DNA of 64,000 nucleotides, taken from Tritrichomonas musculus. Lineage: Eukaryota > Parabasalia > Tritrichomonadida > Tritrichomonadidae. Position numbers and translations under genes: made by a program. Shown here piece by piece: positions 30,088-41,728 of this stretch (position 1 is its first letter; every line of letters begins with the position of its first letter). The notes beneath the pieces were generated by a model, which made no database searches, was not told the DNA's origin, and saw nothing but the letters and a program-made list of their open reading frames with translations. Where the stretch lies: NCBI GenBank assembly GCA_039105265.1, contig JAPFFF010000009.1:3162001-3226000 (forward strand). Reading direction: 5' to 3'.

Positions 30088-31440
30088 ATGGCATTAGCAA
30101 AGTCTCCAATCGAGCTGCGTGGAGAAGTTATATACTCCGGCCAATTGAAACGAAAAGGCCTTTTCTTTGGAATGTATCAATCCTGTTACTGCGAACTAAC
30201 ACAATCCGATTTCTATGCAAAAAAAACCAAGAATTCGACAAAATATGATGCGCATATCGAAATCAAATCAGACACAAAAATTACAATATTTGAAAACGAA
30301 AAAATCCCGCGTTTTGTTATTTCGAATGGTCCAAAGGACGAGCTATTCTTAGCAGGCGATACACCAGATGAAGTTATGGCATGGGTTGTTGCTCTTCGTT
30401 CATGTACATTTAAAGATCAGCCAAAGATGACAATTGACGACTTTGAAATTATATCAACAATTGGTCGTGGCTTTTATGGTAAAGTTATGCTTGTTAAAAA
30501 GAAAGATAATGGTCAATTGTATGCTATTAAGACGGTTCATAAAAATAGGCTTGTAACAAATAATAAAGTTTATACAATAATGGCCGAAAGAAACATTTTG
30601 GTCAAAGTAAAGCATCCATTTATTGTCGAACTTCATTATGCTTTCCAGACAGATACAAAATTCTATCTTGTGATAGAATATGCCCCAGGTGGGGAATTAT
30701 TTACATATGTTAGAAGAATTAAAAAACTCCCAATAGAAGAAACAAGACTTTATATCGCAGAAATTGCTCTTGCCCTAGACTATCTTCATTCTTCGGGTGT
30801 TGTTTATCGTGATTTGAAAACAGAAAATATTCTATTAGGAGTAGACGGTCATATAAAGCTAACAGATTTTGGTCTTTCAAAAGATCTCACAGTTCTTGAA
30901 ACTACAACAACTTTTTGTGGAACCCTTGAATACATTGCACCAGAAATTATTCGAAGAGAAAATTACTCTTTTCAGGTTGACTGGTGGTCCCTCGGTATTT
31001 TAACTTTTGAGCTTTTATATGGAGGAACTCCATTTTTCAACAGAAACCGAGCTCGACTTTTTCAAGCCATTGTTTCTCAGGATGTTAGATTTCCATCTTG
31101 TGCAAAACCAAACGAAATAGACTTTATATCCAAGCTTTTGATCAAAGATCCAAAGAAGAGAGCAACTTTTCAAGATCTCAAAGATCATCCTTTTTGGGAT
31201 GGGATGAATTTTGATGATGTTCTTGCAAAGAAAATTCAGCCTAAGCACATACCAGATGTTTCAAATCCAGAAAATGTTAGCAATTTCGACCAAGACTTTA
31301 CCCAAGAACCTGCTGCAGATTCTATTGCTTCACCAGTGGTAGGAAATCCTGAATTTCCAGGATTTTCATATACATCGCTAGATGGTATTCAAGATCCAAA
31401 TACTATCGAAGTTCCTGAAAAAATCCCTGATATACACTAA
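30088..31440 (+). CDS. PH-domain AGC kinase (PKB/Akt type)
   Basis: 450 residues. An N-terminal PH domain (about 12-108: IYSGQLKRKGLFFGMYQSCYCELT to DEVMAWVVALRSC), then an AGC kinase domain (about 117-372): IGRGFYGKV, AIKTVHK lysine, VIEYAPGGELF, VYRDLKTENILL, TDFGLSKD, activation loop TTTFCGTLEYIAPEI and VDWWSLGILTFELLYG. A hydrophobic motif FPGFSY (residues 423-428, ending in Ser-Tyr) completes the PKB layout. Known for the family: PH binding of phosphoinositides recruits the kinase to membrane, and PDK1- and TORC2-type sites (activation-loop Thr and hydrophobic-motif Ser) switch it on. Both sites are present. Start ATG 30088. Akt versus SGK-like status is not decided, but the PH domain favours Akt. 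Confidence 0.92.
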   Translation: MALAKSPIELRGEVIYSGQLKRKGLFFGMYQSCYCELTQSDFYAKKTKNSTKYDAHIEIKSDTKITIFENEKIPRFVISNGPKDELFLAGDTPDEVMAWVVALRSCTFKDQPKMTIDDFEIISTIGRGFYGKVMLVKKKDNGQLYAIKTVHKNRLVTNNKVYTIMAERNILVKVKHPFIVELHYAFQTDTKFYLVIEYAPGGELFTYVRRIKKLPIEETRLYIAEIALALDYLHSSGVVYRDLKTENILLGVDGHIKLTDFGLSKDLTVLETTTTFCGTLEYIAPEIIRRENYSFQVDWWSLGILTFELLYGGTPFFNRNRARLFQAIVSQDVRFPSCAKPNEIDFISKLLIKDPKKRATFQDLKDHPFWDGMNFDDVLAKKIQPKHIPDVSNPENVSNFDQDFTQEPAADSIASPVVGNPEFPGFSYTSLDGIQDPNTIEVPEKIPDIH

Positions 31441-31703
31441 TATATTAGTATTGGTTTTTTTAAAATAGGTCTTGATTAAGAAATTATCTTATTATTATTA
31501 TTTATCTTTTGTCTCAATGATAAACATCTTAATTTGTCATTTTTTTCGCTACTTGATTTTATATTTTATCATCATCTATGTTAAGTCTTTATACTCAGTT
31601 CAATAAAGTAATGGAATGAAAGTTATTTTAAAAAATTAATATATATATTTGAAATTTGGTATCTTTATGATATAAAAAAATGTTTAATTTATAATTAACT
31701 AAT

Positions 31704-32306
31704 TTAGCAGCATGATTTATGGCTTGTCTCTTGATCGTAAATAATACTATCATTTGTTTGTGGAACTGAAAATGCTCCAGATTCTGCTCTTTCATCAATA
31801 ATTGATAAGCATGATGTAATGGCTTTATTTACATTTTCGCCTGTTTTAGCAGATACTTCAAAATACTCCATTTTGTGATTTTTAGCAAATGCTTCAATTT
31901 CAGCGGGCGTAACTTGGCGCCTATCCTCAGCAAGATCGCTTTTATTACCAATCAGAACTGTAATGACATTAGGTAATGCGACTTCTTTAATATCTGCTTG
32001 CCATTTTTCAAGATTGTCAAAAGTTGAATGTTGAGTAATATCAAAAACAAGATATGCAATTAGAGATCCACGATAATAGCCTCGTGTAACAGATCTGAAA
32101 AGTTCTTGACCAGCTGTATCCCATAACTGAAGTTCAATTCGATGCTTTGGTGTTTCAACAATTTTTGCAAGAAATTCTACACCGAGTGTTGGCTGTGAAG
32201 TTTCATCGAAAAAATCTCGTGTGAAACGTGTCAAAATACATGTTTTACCAACGCCTGAATCACCTATTATAACGGTTTTTACAGAGAAATCGCTTTTCTT
32301 CTGCAT
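31704..32306 (-). CDS. Rab2/4/14-like small GTPase
   Basis: 200 residues from ATG 32306 (only a TTG further up). G1 GDSGVGKT (15-22), PTLGVEF switch I, WDTAGQELFRSVTRGYYRGS with catalytic Gln, LVFDIT, G4 GNKSDL, G5 EVSAKTG, and C-terminal CC for prenylation. GQExFRSVTRxYYRG with TLGVEF is typical of the Rab2/Rab4/Rab14 group (Golgi and early endosome recycling). All functional residues are intact. A 17-base A-run lies about 35 bases before the ATG on the plus strand. It is transcribed toward the kinase at 30088-31440, with 263 bases between the two 3' ends. Confidence 0.92.
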   Translation of the reverse strand: MQKKSDFSVKTVIIGDSGVGKTCILTRFTRDFFDETSQPTLGVEFLAKIVETPKHRIELQLWDTAGQELFRSVTRGYYRGSLIAYLVFDITQHSTFDNLEKWQADIKEVALPNVITVLIGNKSDLAEDRRQVTPAEIEAFAKNHKMEYFEVSAKTGENVNKAITSCLSIIDERAESGAFSVPQTNDSIIYDQETSHKSCC

Positions 32307-33040
32307 TTCAACTGTCACTTTTTCTTTTGAAAGTTTCAATTTTCAAAAAAAAAAAAAAAATAGAGAGAGAGAAATCTGTGATCACATAATTCTAATACAT
32401 GTTTTTGATGGGATTTTAAGAAATATTAAATTCAATGTTTCAGTTAAAAACGGTCAAATGATATATTCAATTTTACAATTGAATTTATTCTATTCAATTT
32501 ATTCAGAAAATTCGCCTTTCTATTCAATTTTTTTAGATATTAAATGTATCGTTTGATTTGAATTTTAAATGTATAAGTGAATAATTTTAGCCAGGCATCA
32601 TAAAATTCAATGTTATTCATAGAAATTTTTATATAAATCGTTGATATTGTATTTAGTAAATAAATAAAATTACCTTTTGCAGCCTGTAGGCTTATTGAAA
32701 AAATATGATTATCTCGTTTAGGAACTTGCAGCATAATAAATTATGAGTAATTCCTTTTAATTATTTCGATTATCATTTATGTTCACAAAATTTTAGATTC
32801 AACCATAATGATGTTGTTAATAAGCATCTAAACAAAATACCCTCTAAAATATTTTGAATGCTTCTCAAAGCCAAAAAAGATTTTAACTATAAACTAAACC
32901 AACGTATTTTGAAAGAACTTATTTAATTTTTTGTATATTCTATCAATTAATGAACAATTATTTCACCACAAATTCACACCTTTCACAAATTTAAAGTTAA
33001 AATTTTTAAAGACCAAAATTAAATATATATTTCGTTTAAG
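32307..33040. other. Divergent intergenic region
   Basis: Lies between the divergent Rab and CAMKL kinase genes and must hold both promoters. TCACAA at 32983-32988 is a possible initiator for the kinase. No other structure seen. Confidence 0.45.
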
Positions 33041-35087
33041 ATGAATAGGAGTTGTCCTCAAGTTGGTGATTATGTTTTGTTGAATACATTAGGTTCAGGT
33101 TCAACAGGCAAAGTTAAACTCGCAGAAAATAAAAATTCATGCAAAAAAGTTGCAATTAAAATTATTAAAAAATCAACAGTTGAATCACAACCAGATTTAG
33201 CTGTCAAAATTCGAAGAGAAATTTCATTGATGAAACTTTTTGATCATCCCCATCTTCTAAAACTATACGATGTTATGGAAAGTCAAGCGCACTTATATAT
33301 TATTCTTGAATATGCTGACCATGGAGAATTATTTGATTATTTGGTTGAATCTGGTTCTCTATCAATTGATGAAGCTTTGAAATTCTTCCGCCAAATTATA
33401 TTTGGATTGGAATTTCTTCATAATCACGCTATTTGTCATAGAGATTTAAAGCCCGAAAATATACTTCTCGACGAACACGATAACATCAAAATTGCAGATT
33501 TTGGTCTTGCTCGATGGATGAAATCCAACACAGTTGATACATCATGTGGATCTCCACATTATGCATCTCCTGAAGTTATTAAAGGGGAACCATATGATGG
33601 AAGAAAATCAGATATTTGGAGTGCTGGTGTTGTTTTTTATACTTTACTTTGCGTATGTTTATTGAATTCAAATTCTTGTAACAATTTTTTTTCTTCATTA
33701 TTTTTATTTTACCTTCCCTTCCTTTTTTTTAATCAAGAAACCTACTTCCATATTTTTCTACAAAAATTGAAATTTAAATTTCAATTATACGCAAATTTAT
33801 CAATTCTATTGGATTTAATGATTTTGTTCGATGCAATTTCATGTTGAACGTATTTTAAGCACATGCATAATAAGTTTCCATAATTAAATTAGAATCATGT
33901 TTTATATAATATTAATACTTCAACTGGAGACATTAAATATCAAAATATTAATAATGAAATAGATTATGACAATATTTTATAGTATTATGTTCAAAGAAAA
34001 AATATTCAAATTTATTTAAAAAAAAAGGAAGGGATTATTGAAATAATGATTAGATTCAAATTTTGTTACTTGATTTTGAATTTTTTTTTTTAAAAAAAAA
34101 GCTAACCTTTAGGGACGATTGCCATTTGAAGATAATTCAATACGAAACCTTCTTATGAAAGTCAAGTCAGGTCAATTTCGTATGCCTGAATTTCCAGATG
34201 ATATCAAAGACCTTATTTCTAGAATGCTTACTGTTGATCCTAATAAGCGTATTAGTTTAGCACAAATCAAAGAGCATCCAGCTTTTCGCCAAGGAATTCC
34301 ACAATTTTACACATTTCCATCGCCTCTTCCACTTCCTTCTATTAAACCGCCAATTGATATAGCTCAGCTTGATGAAGAAACTATCAATGTTTTACGTCAA
34401 CTTGGTTTTGATGAAGATGATTCCGAATTGAGCAAAGAGCTCAAATCAAACGAGCATTCTATGGCAAAAGTTTTTGTTTATATGTTGACAAACAGACAAA
34501 AGTTAGATAACTTACCTTGGGCAATGAAAGAAATAGAAGAAAATGTTGATGTTAATGGTAATGGTAACAGCAATGGTTATGAAAGCGTTGGACTTAATCT
34601 TGGATTCTCGTCAGACAATGCTTCTCCTGAGCTTATCTATCCAGCAGATGTTACTCCAATGATATCCTCACTTCAACTTAATAATTATGATCAATTTCAC
34701 AGAATGAAGAACCAGCGAGGTCTTGATTCATTAAGTTCACCTGAACATTACTCAATTATCGAACGTTCCTTTTTCTCAGAAGATGCTCCAACAATGATCT
34801 GCAATGCTACACAAGAAATTAAAGGTATAAATGTTACACTAGAAAATTTATTCACCGCAATTCAGATTTGGTTACCAAAGCAAGGATTTGCTTGGTTCTA
34901 TCCTGATGAAACAAAGATAATCGCTCGGAAAAGGAGTGATCAGCTGGATGTTATTATGCAATCTGTAATTGATATAGATAATTCATTAACTTTAATGGTC
35001 AGCTTGCCCAAAGGTGGAAACCAAGATTTATTTAATGCATTTGTTGAAGAGCTCCAGAATCTGATTAATGGAATTGTACCTGAATAA
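33041..35087 (+). CDS. CAMKL/AMPK-related protein kinase, two exons
   Basis: Exon 1 is 33041-33652 and exon 2 is 34113-35087, giving 528 residues. The kinase domain runs across the splice: LGSGSTGKVKLA, KVAIKIIKK, EYADHGELFDYL, CHRDLKPENILL, IADFGLARWM, CGSPHYASPEVI, then VVFYTLLC joined to GRLPFEDN, which rebuilds the classic 'YxLLCGRLPFDD' of SNF1/AMPK-related kinases, and ISRMLTVDPNKRISLAQIKEHPAF. After it come a UBA-like helix set (LDEETINVLRQLGFDEDD) and a C-terminal segment (about 430-528) with KA1-like pattern. BRSK, SIK and MARK kinases share this plan; they are activated by LKB1-type phosphorylation of the activation loop. Without splicing, exon 1 would run into 64 unrelated residues and lose the C-lobe, so splicing is needed for function. 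Confidence 0.9.
33653..34112 (+). other. Spliceosomal intron, 460 bp
   Basis: Donor GTATGT at 33653-33658 follows codon 204 (Cys) in phase 0. The acceptor region is GCTAACCTTTAG (34101-34112), with the branch motif CTAAC only six bases before the AG, as in trichomonad introns, where branch point and acceptor form one tight block. Removing it restores a continuous kinase fold. At 460 bp it is long for a trichomonad intron. The inside is AT-rich with no coding sense. Confidence 0.88.
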
Positions 35088-35799
35088 AAAAATTGTTCTC
35101 ATTTTATACTATTAGGATACTATTTTTATGTTTTTTTTTTGGTCAATTTACCAATTTTTATTTTGAGATAAATGTTATTTAACGGTATTTAAAAAAAAAA
35201 CTGTAATAATCGAAACAAACCAAATATATAAATAGAGCACATTATACATAATAACATATTAAAATATTGGAATGATTTTCTAATTTAATTTGGAGATTTA
35301 TGCTGATTAAATTTGAATGAAAATCTCATTTTATACATTCAAAAAAAATATTTTCATATGTCATGTCAATAAAATTTCAAATTTTACCTCCAAATTTCAT
35401 TAAAGAATTTGATTTTATATTATATAAAATCAACTGTTAAATAATTGTTTTAAGCATTTCCAGGTTATTTAATTTTGATCTCAATTTTTTGACACTTTAC
35501 ATCTGATCGCCGTACCTAGACATGTTCAACATTCAATTTTTAATTGAATTTTAATTCAATGGAGATAAAATTATTTCTGATAATTTTTCAATCAAATATT
35601 TAACTCAAAATTTATATTTATAAATATCTTGGTAAATAATTTTTTATGAATTTTTATAATATGTTATTATATGATATAAATAATAATTTATATATATTCA
35701 TTATTATAAAAAATTGTATTTAATTTTTTCATATGAAATATATATTTTATTTATTTTTAAAGGAAGATTTTAAACTTTTTGAAATAATTTTTTATAAAT
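35088..35799. other. Intergenic, AT-rich
   Basis: No gene. The left end of the following hAT remnant may lie here but no terminal repeat was found. ACTTTTTGA at 35774-35782 precedes the hAT remnant. Confidence 0.45.
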
Positions 35800-36619
35800 A
35801 TGAATATTTTCGCTTGGCCACCTGGCACGCATATGATTTTGGCAGCTTTATCCGCATTAGATCCAAAAAACGACAAAAAAGATTATAATAAAAAAGTCAG
35901 ACGATTCGCTAAGTACGGAATGATTTATAAAGTACATGGATTTAATAATGAATATGAAAGTATATGCCCATTTTGCAAATTAAAACGAAAAATTATCATT
36001 TTAGAAGAAGTTGTCACTATACTCACAAATTTCTTCAGAAATTGGGAAAGATAATTATCTAATTTGTATGGTTTATCCAAATATCATAAAATTAAAAACT
36101 TTTATTGCAAATTTGAGTAGTATTAATATCCGTGGTTTTGGAAATGTTATTATTGATCGTATTTATTCAGCATATGAAATTCAAATAGCAATAACAGCAT
36201 TTTTCTTAACAATTGAAGGGCGCCGATATTTTTTGAATCAAGTCGATCAAAACCAAAAGAAAAATTATTTAAATATTATTCAAAAATATATACTTCAATA
36301 TAATGAATTTTAATTCAAATTTGATGAGAATATTATTAAAGATCAAATAAATTCATATATGGAATTATCAAATTTTGAAGTTAATGACTCATTTTTATTT
36401 TGGCAAAATAATCGGAATAGTAATGTTAATAATTTAAATTTTTTAGCAAATATTGCTATTCGAATAATAAATATGGCATGCTCCGAGTTGCCTGTAGAAA
36501 GACTATTTTCGCATTTAAAGTATCTTTATGGATCAAAAGATTATAATAAGTCGGATGATCTTCTTAATGCTCAATTGGCAATAAGGATGGAAAATATATA
36601 TTCTGGAGAAAACAAATAA
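35800..36619 (+). pseudogene. Deleted hAT transposase
   Basis: The first 84 residues (35800-36054) include a BED-like CPFC pair. From 36011, in another frame, the sequence is the C-terminal part of a hAT transposase, ending in the dimerisation domain: FLANIAIRIINMACSELPVERLFSHLKYLYG (36440-36535), where A..P.ERLFS is the hAT signature, and stop TAA at 36617-36619. The RNase H core between them is largely absent, there is a frame change near 36011-36054, and an in-frame TAA stands at 36311-36313. It is therefore a dead internal-deletion copy. The foldback element begins nine bases after the stop. Confidence 0.7.
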
Positions 36620-36628
36620 TTTACTTTT
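36620..36628 (+). repeat. Likely target duplication, left
   Basis: TTTACTTTT here and TTAACTTTT at 48811-48819 agree at 8 of 9 positions and flank the ends of the foldback element. Nine bases is the usual MULE duplication. In AT-rich DNA chance agreement is possible. Confidence 0.5.
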
Positions 36629-36960
36629 GGCATAGGAATCGGGGTCTATTAAAATCGGCACGAAATATTTTACAACAAGAAACTTTTTGAAAGATCCGAC
36701 CAGGTAAAAATTTTACCACTTTTTGAGAGAAAAAGTTCTATCGTTGAGATGAACTTTTTGAGAGATTGAAATAAAACGGTTATAAAGGTGAATTATCTAT
36801 TATATGAAAAAAGGCGCCCTTTTGTTTTTAAATTGGTATCGCATCAGAGCAAATGTATTATTGATTGGTTCCGCTGCTGATTCCACCAGCAGATTGTTTG
36901 TGATCGACGCAAAATAAGGAACCATTTTTAATTATAAATTGCCAGATGCGATATTAAAAT
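36629..36960 (+). repeat. Terminal inverted repeat, unique part, left
   Basis: 332 bp; starts GGCATAGGAATCGGGG. It matches the complement of 48479-48810 without visible mismatch inside the first seven bases. Contains ACTTTTTGA three times near the end, a likely transposase-binding cluster. Confidence 0.88.
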
Positions 36961-39408
36961 ATCATTTACACGTAAACAGCAAGAAGGTAACCTCAATAAG
37001 GAAACTCAAAGCACGAACTAATAACAACACATTCCTCACTAAACGATCTCATAGTAATTGCTCAAAATCTCTGATTTTACACAAATGTTGTAAATATCAT
37101 TTACACGTAAACAGCAAGAAGGTAACCTCAATAAGAAAACTCAAAGCACGAACTAATAACAGCACATTCCTCACTAAACGATCTCATAGTAATTGCTCAA
37201 AATCTCTGATTTTACACAAATGTTGTAAATATCATTTACACGTAAACAGCAAGAAGGTAACCTCAATAAGGAAACTCAAAGCACGAACTAATAACAACAC
37301 ATTCCTCACTAAACGATCTCACAGTAATTGCTCAAAATCTCTGATTTTACACAAATGTTGTAAATATCATTTACACGTAAACAGCAAGAAGGTAACCTCA
37401 ATAAGGAAACTCAAAGCACGAACTAATAACAGCACATTCCTCACTAAACGATCTCATAGTAATTGCTCAAAATCTCTGATTTTACACAAATGTTGTAAAT
37501 ATCATTTACACGTAAACAGCAAGAAGGTAACCTCAATAAGGAAACTCAAAGCACGAACTAATAACAACACATTCCTCACTAAACGATCTCACAGTAATTG
37601 CTCAAAATCTCTGATTTTACACAAATGTTGTAAATATCATTTACACGTAAACAGCAAGAAGGTAACCTCAATAAGGAAACTCAAAGCACGAACTAATAAC
37701 AGCACATTCCTCACTAAACGATCTCACAGTAATTGCTCAAAATCTCTGATTTTACACAAATGTTGTAAATATCATTTACACGTAAACAGCAAGAAGGTAA
37801 CCTCAATAAGGAAACTCAAAGCACGAACTAATAACAGCACATTCCTCACTAAACGATCTCACAGTAATTGCTCAAAATCTCTGATTTTACACAAATGTTG
37901 TAAATATCATTTACACGTAAACAGCAAGAAGGTAACCTCAATAAGAAAACTCAAAGCACGAACTAATAACAGCACATTCCTCACTAAACGATCTCACAGT
38001 AATTGCTCAAAATCTCTGATTTTACACAAATGTTGTAAATATCATTTACACGTAAACAGCAAGAAGGTAACCTCAATAAGGAAACTCAAAGCACGAACTA
38101 ATAACAACACATTCCTCACTAAACGATCTCATAGTAATTGCTCAAAATCTCTGACTTTACACAAATGTTGTAAATATCATTTACACGTAAACAGCAAGAA
38201 GGTAACCTCAATAAGGAAACTCAAAGCACGAACTAATAACAGCACATTCCTCACTAAACGATCTCACAGTAATTGCTCAAAATCTCTGATTTTACACAAA
38301 TGTTGTAAATATCATTTACACGTAAACAGCAAGAAGGTAACCTCAATAAGGAAACTCAAAGCACGAACTAATAACAGCACATTCCTCACTAAACGATCTC
38401 ACAGTAATTGCTCAAAATCTCTGATTTTACACAAATGTTGTAAATATCATTTACACGTAAACAGCAAGAAGGTAACCTCAATAAGAAAACTCAAAGCACG
38501 AACTAATAACAGCACATTCCTCACTAAACGATCTCACAGTAATTGCTCAAAATCTCTGATTTTACACAAATGTTGTAAATATCATTTACACGTAAACAGC
38601 AAGAAGGTAACCTCAATAAGGAAACTCAAAGCACGAACTAATAACAACACATTCCTCACTAAACGATCTCATAGTAATTGCTCAAAATCTCTGATTTTAC
38701 ACAAATGTTGTAAATATCATTTACACGTAAACAGCAAGAAGGTAACCTCAATAAGGAAACTCAAAGCACGAACTAATAACAGCACATTCCTCACTAAACG
38801 ATCTCACAGTAATTGCTCAAAATCTCTGACTTTACACAAATGTTGTAAATATCATTTACACGTAAACAGCAAGAAGGTAACCTCAATAAGAAAACTCAAA
38901 GCACGAACTAATAACAACACATTCCTCACTAAACGATCTCATAGTAATTGCTCAAAATCTCTGACTTTACACAAATGTTGTAAATATCATTTACACGTAA
39001 ACAGCAAGAAGGTAACCTCAATAAGGAAACTCAAAGCACGAACTAATAACAACACATTCCTCACTAAACGATCTCACAGTAATTGCTCAAAATCTCTGAT
39101 TTTACACAAATGTTGTAAATATCATTTACACGTAAACAGCAAGAAGGTAACCTCAATAAGGAAACTCAAAGCACGAACTAATAACAACACATTCCTCACT
39201 AAACGATCTCATAGTAATTGCTCAAAATCTCTGATTTTACACAAATGTTGTAAATATCATTTACACGTAAACAGCAAGAAGGTAACCTCAATAAGGAAAC
39301 TCAAAGCACGAACTAATAACAACACATTCCTCACTAAACGATCTCATAGTAATTGCTCAAAATCTCTGACTTTACACAAATGTTGTAAATATCATTTACA
39401 CGTAAACA
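36961..39408 (+). repeat. Left tandem array, 18 copies of a 135-bp unit
   Basis: The unit starts ATCATTTACACGTAAACAGC. Copies differ at only four sites: AGG/AGA, AAC/AGC, CAT/CAC and ATT/ACT. The ACT form occurs only in this array (copies 9, 14, 15 and 18). One frame is open throughout (36939-39461, 840 codons) but begins at TTG and has no in-frame ATG, so translation is doubtful. The last 18 bases (39391-39408) start a partial nineteenth copy. Confidence 0.95.
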
Positions 39409-39482
39409 ACAATAATAAAATACGACAAATAATTCTTTATTTTAATCTTTATTTTTTTTAAAAATAATTTAACTTTTAATGA

Positions 39483-41561
39483 TTATATGTTTACTTTCTT
39501 ATTTCCATCTGATATTATCTTTGTCCACAATTTAACCTGAAACAAAGCCAAATATTCATCAATATTATATGTCTCTTCTACAGGCATTAATTCTCGCTGT
39601 ACTGCTAATGCAATGACTGTAATATTTAAATTATTTTTCGCAATAATTTCTGAAAGTTGGTATGTTGTATTATCAATTATAGTTGTCATACTATCAGAAT
39701 AATTTTTTCCATCCAAACAAATGCCAATTTGGAAATTGTTATTGTTATTGTCATTATTATCATTATTTCCTTCAGTTGACTTTTTTCTTTTTCTAAAAGT
39801 TAATTCAGTTTTAATATCGAATTCTAGTAATTGGTCATATTTTATATCATGAGAATCAAACTTTATATCAAATTCTTCCATTTGATGTATGTAATTTTGA
39901 TCTTTCCAATAATCATTTAAAATGCAATGTACGCATGGAATATTAACACAGTATAAATAATAATAATAATAATATTGACGGCATAAACAAACTTTTTGAG
40001 AATAATTTGATTTAAGATTAGGATTTTTTGAAATTTCTTTATATGCTTTATCTTTAAACTTATTTAAGTGAGTTTTTACATTCAAATGTGCACTAGAATT
40101 GGTTCTTAACGTACGATCCATAATATATTTTATAATGTACGCAAGTCGTAGCGGTAAAGAAAGTCGAGTTGCTTTAAAAATACCGTTTAATTGTTTATGA
40201 AACGATTCTACGTGATTTGTTGTGGTTGGTATTCCATAGACACTTCGCTTGAAATATGGAGAATATTCTTTTTTTACTTCGACATAATTTCCGTTCACAT
40301 CAACACCTAAGACTTTGCTTACTTTTTCAAATCTTGCATCATCTTTATTTTCTTGTAAATTATATAATAACTGAAAAGTTTGGTAATATCTATTAAAATG
40401 TTTCGACCACTCAAAGCCTGAAAAAGTGAATAATATATCTGAAAATAAAAGACCGAGTAATGAATTGGCACCGATTGACCGAATCAAATGAACTAAACAA
40501 TAATAAAAATCTAAATCATAATTTTTCGCTAATTTTTGAAATGCTTTATGTTCATCACTTAAATATTTTTTATTTTTGAATTTAAGAAAAAGTGAATTTT
40601 CTTCAGAATTTTCATAAAATTCATCTAACTTTTTGAGAGATTCAAAAAAAATACTATATAATGACGTTTTCTCAGAAGGTGAAATTAAAATTGCTAGTGG
40701 AATCCCAGTATTTCGGAAAATAAGATGAGGAACACAAATAGCATATGGTGCCAGAGCTCGAAAAGTGGCGTCAAGTTCAATTGTGGTTGCTTGTTCAAAT
40801 TGATGAGATTTTACAATATCTAAAAAATAAGGTGAAAACCAAGAAAAAATGCCAAATTGATATTGGTTTAAATCAATCTCTTCTGTTGGATGAAATCTGA
40901 AAAGAAATCCTCCATAATTTTTCAGAATACTTTCAATTGAATCATCTGGATTCATTTGCTTGTGCTTTTGCCTTTTAATAGTTTTGCAATTAAATGGAGC
41001 TATTGTGTAAAATATTGTTGCAGTAATCGGATTTTGAATAGATCTATCTACAGACTGATTATTGTAAAAATCAGATAATTCTTGCATTCCTTTGTTTTTT
41101 ATTATCTGAAAAGGACTATTCGGATTAGGATTTTTAATAATTATGTTGCTATAAACATAAACTGTTCTTTCGTTCTTTTTGAATTTCACATTATGTATTT
41201 TTTTATATTTAATTGTATTAAATATATTAATAATTTGTATTGCAAAATAGTTACCACTAACTTGGTAATATATTTTAAATAAATTGGTTTGATGCCTTGA
41301 AATTAGCATAAAATTTGTAAATATTTGATTATCAATTCTTTTTGGGTTTTTTAACTTATGTGTTTGTGAAAACGTATATTTATTATTTTTAAATGTGCTC
41401 AAAAAATAAAGAACACTAAAATTATCAATGAGAGGTTTTCGATTATCATATGGTGGATTTGTCAAATAAATTGGATGATCGCGATGAGAAAATGTTTTTT
41501 CAGATAATACATTAGTTGCTGTTCCTAATTGCAGTGATATTTGTCCATTTTGATCAAACAT
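39483..41561 (-). CDS. MULE-type DDE transposase with SWIM zinc finger
   Basis: 692 residues, intact, start ATG 41561, stop at 39483. Catalytic triad read from the MULE pattern: D264 in TIELDATFRALAP, D336 in YLSDEHKAFQKLA followed by YYCLVHLIRSIG (the C/H helix), and E452 in TTTNHVESFHKQLNG. Near residues 523-545 is a SWIM finger: CLC, a run of Tyr, then IPCVHCIL (CxC...CxH), as in Mutator-like transposases, where it binds DNA. The N-terminal 250 residues are probably the DNA-binding region. A poly-Asn/Asp stretch near residue 605 reflects AAT/GAT repeats. It is the only protein-coding gene of the foldback element and lies between its inverted arrays, so it most likely moves that element. 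Family assignment is by motif; no search was run. Confidence 0.88.
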   Translation of the reverse strand: MFDQNGQISLQLGTATNVLSEKTFSHRDHPIYLTNPPYDNRKPLIDNFSVLYFLSTFKNNKYTFSQTHKLKNPKRIDNQIFTNFMLISRHQTNLFKIYYQVSGNYFAIQIINIFNTIKYKKIHNVKFKKNERTVYVYSNIIIKNPNPNSPFQIIKNKGMQELSDFYNNQSVDRSIQNPITATIFYTIAPFNCKTIKRQKHKQMNPDDSIESILKNYGGFLFRFHPTEEIDLNQYQFGIFSWFSPYFLDIVKSHQFEQATTIELDATFRALAPYAICVPHLIFRNTGIPLAILISPSEKTSLYSIFFESLKKLDEFYENSEENSLFLKFKNKKYLSDEHKAFQKLAKNYDLDFYYCLVHLIRSIGANSLLGLLFSDILFTFSGFEWSKHFNRYYQTFQLLYNLQENKDDARFEKVSKVLGVDVNGNYVEVKKEYSPYFKRSVYGIPTTTNHVESFHKQLNGIFKATRLSLPLRLAYIIKYIMDRTLRTNSSAHLNVKTHLNKFKDKAYKEISKNPNLKSNYSQKVCLCRQYYYYYYLYCVNIPCVHCILNDYWKDQNYIHQMEEFDIKFDSHDIKYDQLLEFDIKTELTFRKRKKSTEGNNDNNDNNNNNFQIGICLDGKNYSDSMTTIIDNTTYQLSEIIAKNNLNITVIALAVQRELMPVEETYNIDEYLALFQVKLWTKIISDGNKKVNI

Positions 41562-41728
41562 TATAATTGTTTGTAAAAAAGAAAAGTAAACGATAATTTT
41601 GATTGAAACTTTTTAAATAGTTTATTAATTTTTTTGTAAAAGTGTATTTAGAAATGATTAAATATGAACAATGTTAACTATATAATTATTAAAAATAATA
41701 TTTAAATAATATTATTGAAAAAAAAAAT
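41562..41728. other. Transposase promoter region
   Basis: 167 bp between the transposase ATG and the right array, AT-rich. It must contain the transposase promoter unless transcription starts inside the array. Confidence 0.45.

Noticed and set aside
33653-33847. Reading exon 1 of the CAMKL kinase through to 33847 as a shorter kinase
   Set aside because: The 64 extra residues are AT-driven and the C-lobe would be lost; splice signals restore the full domain.
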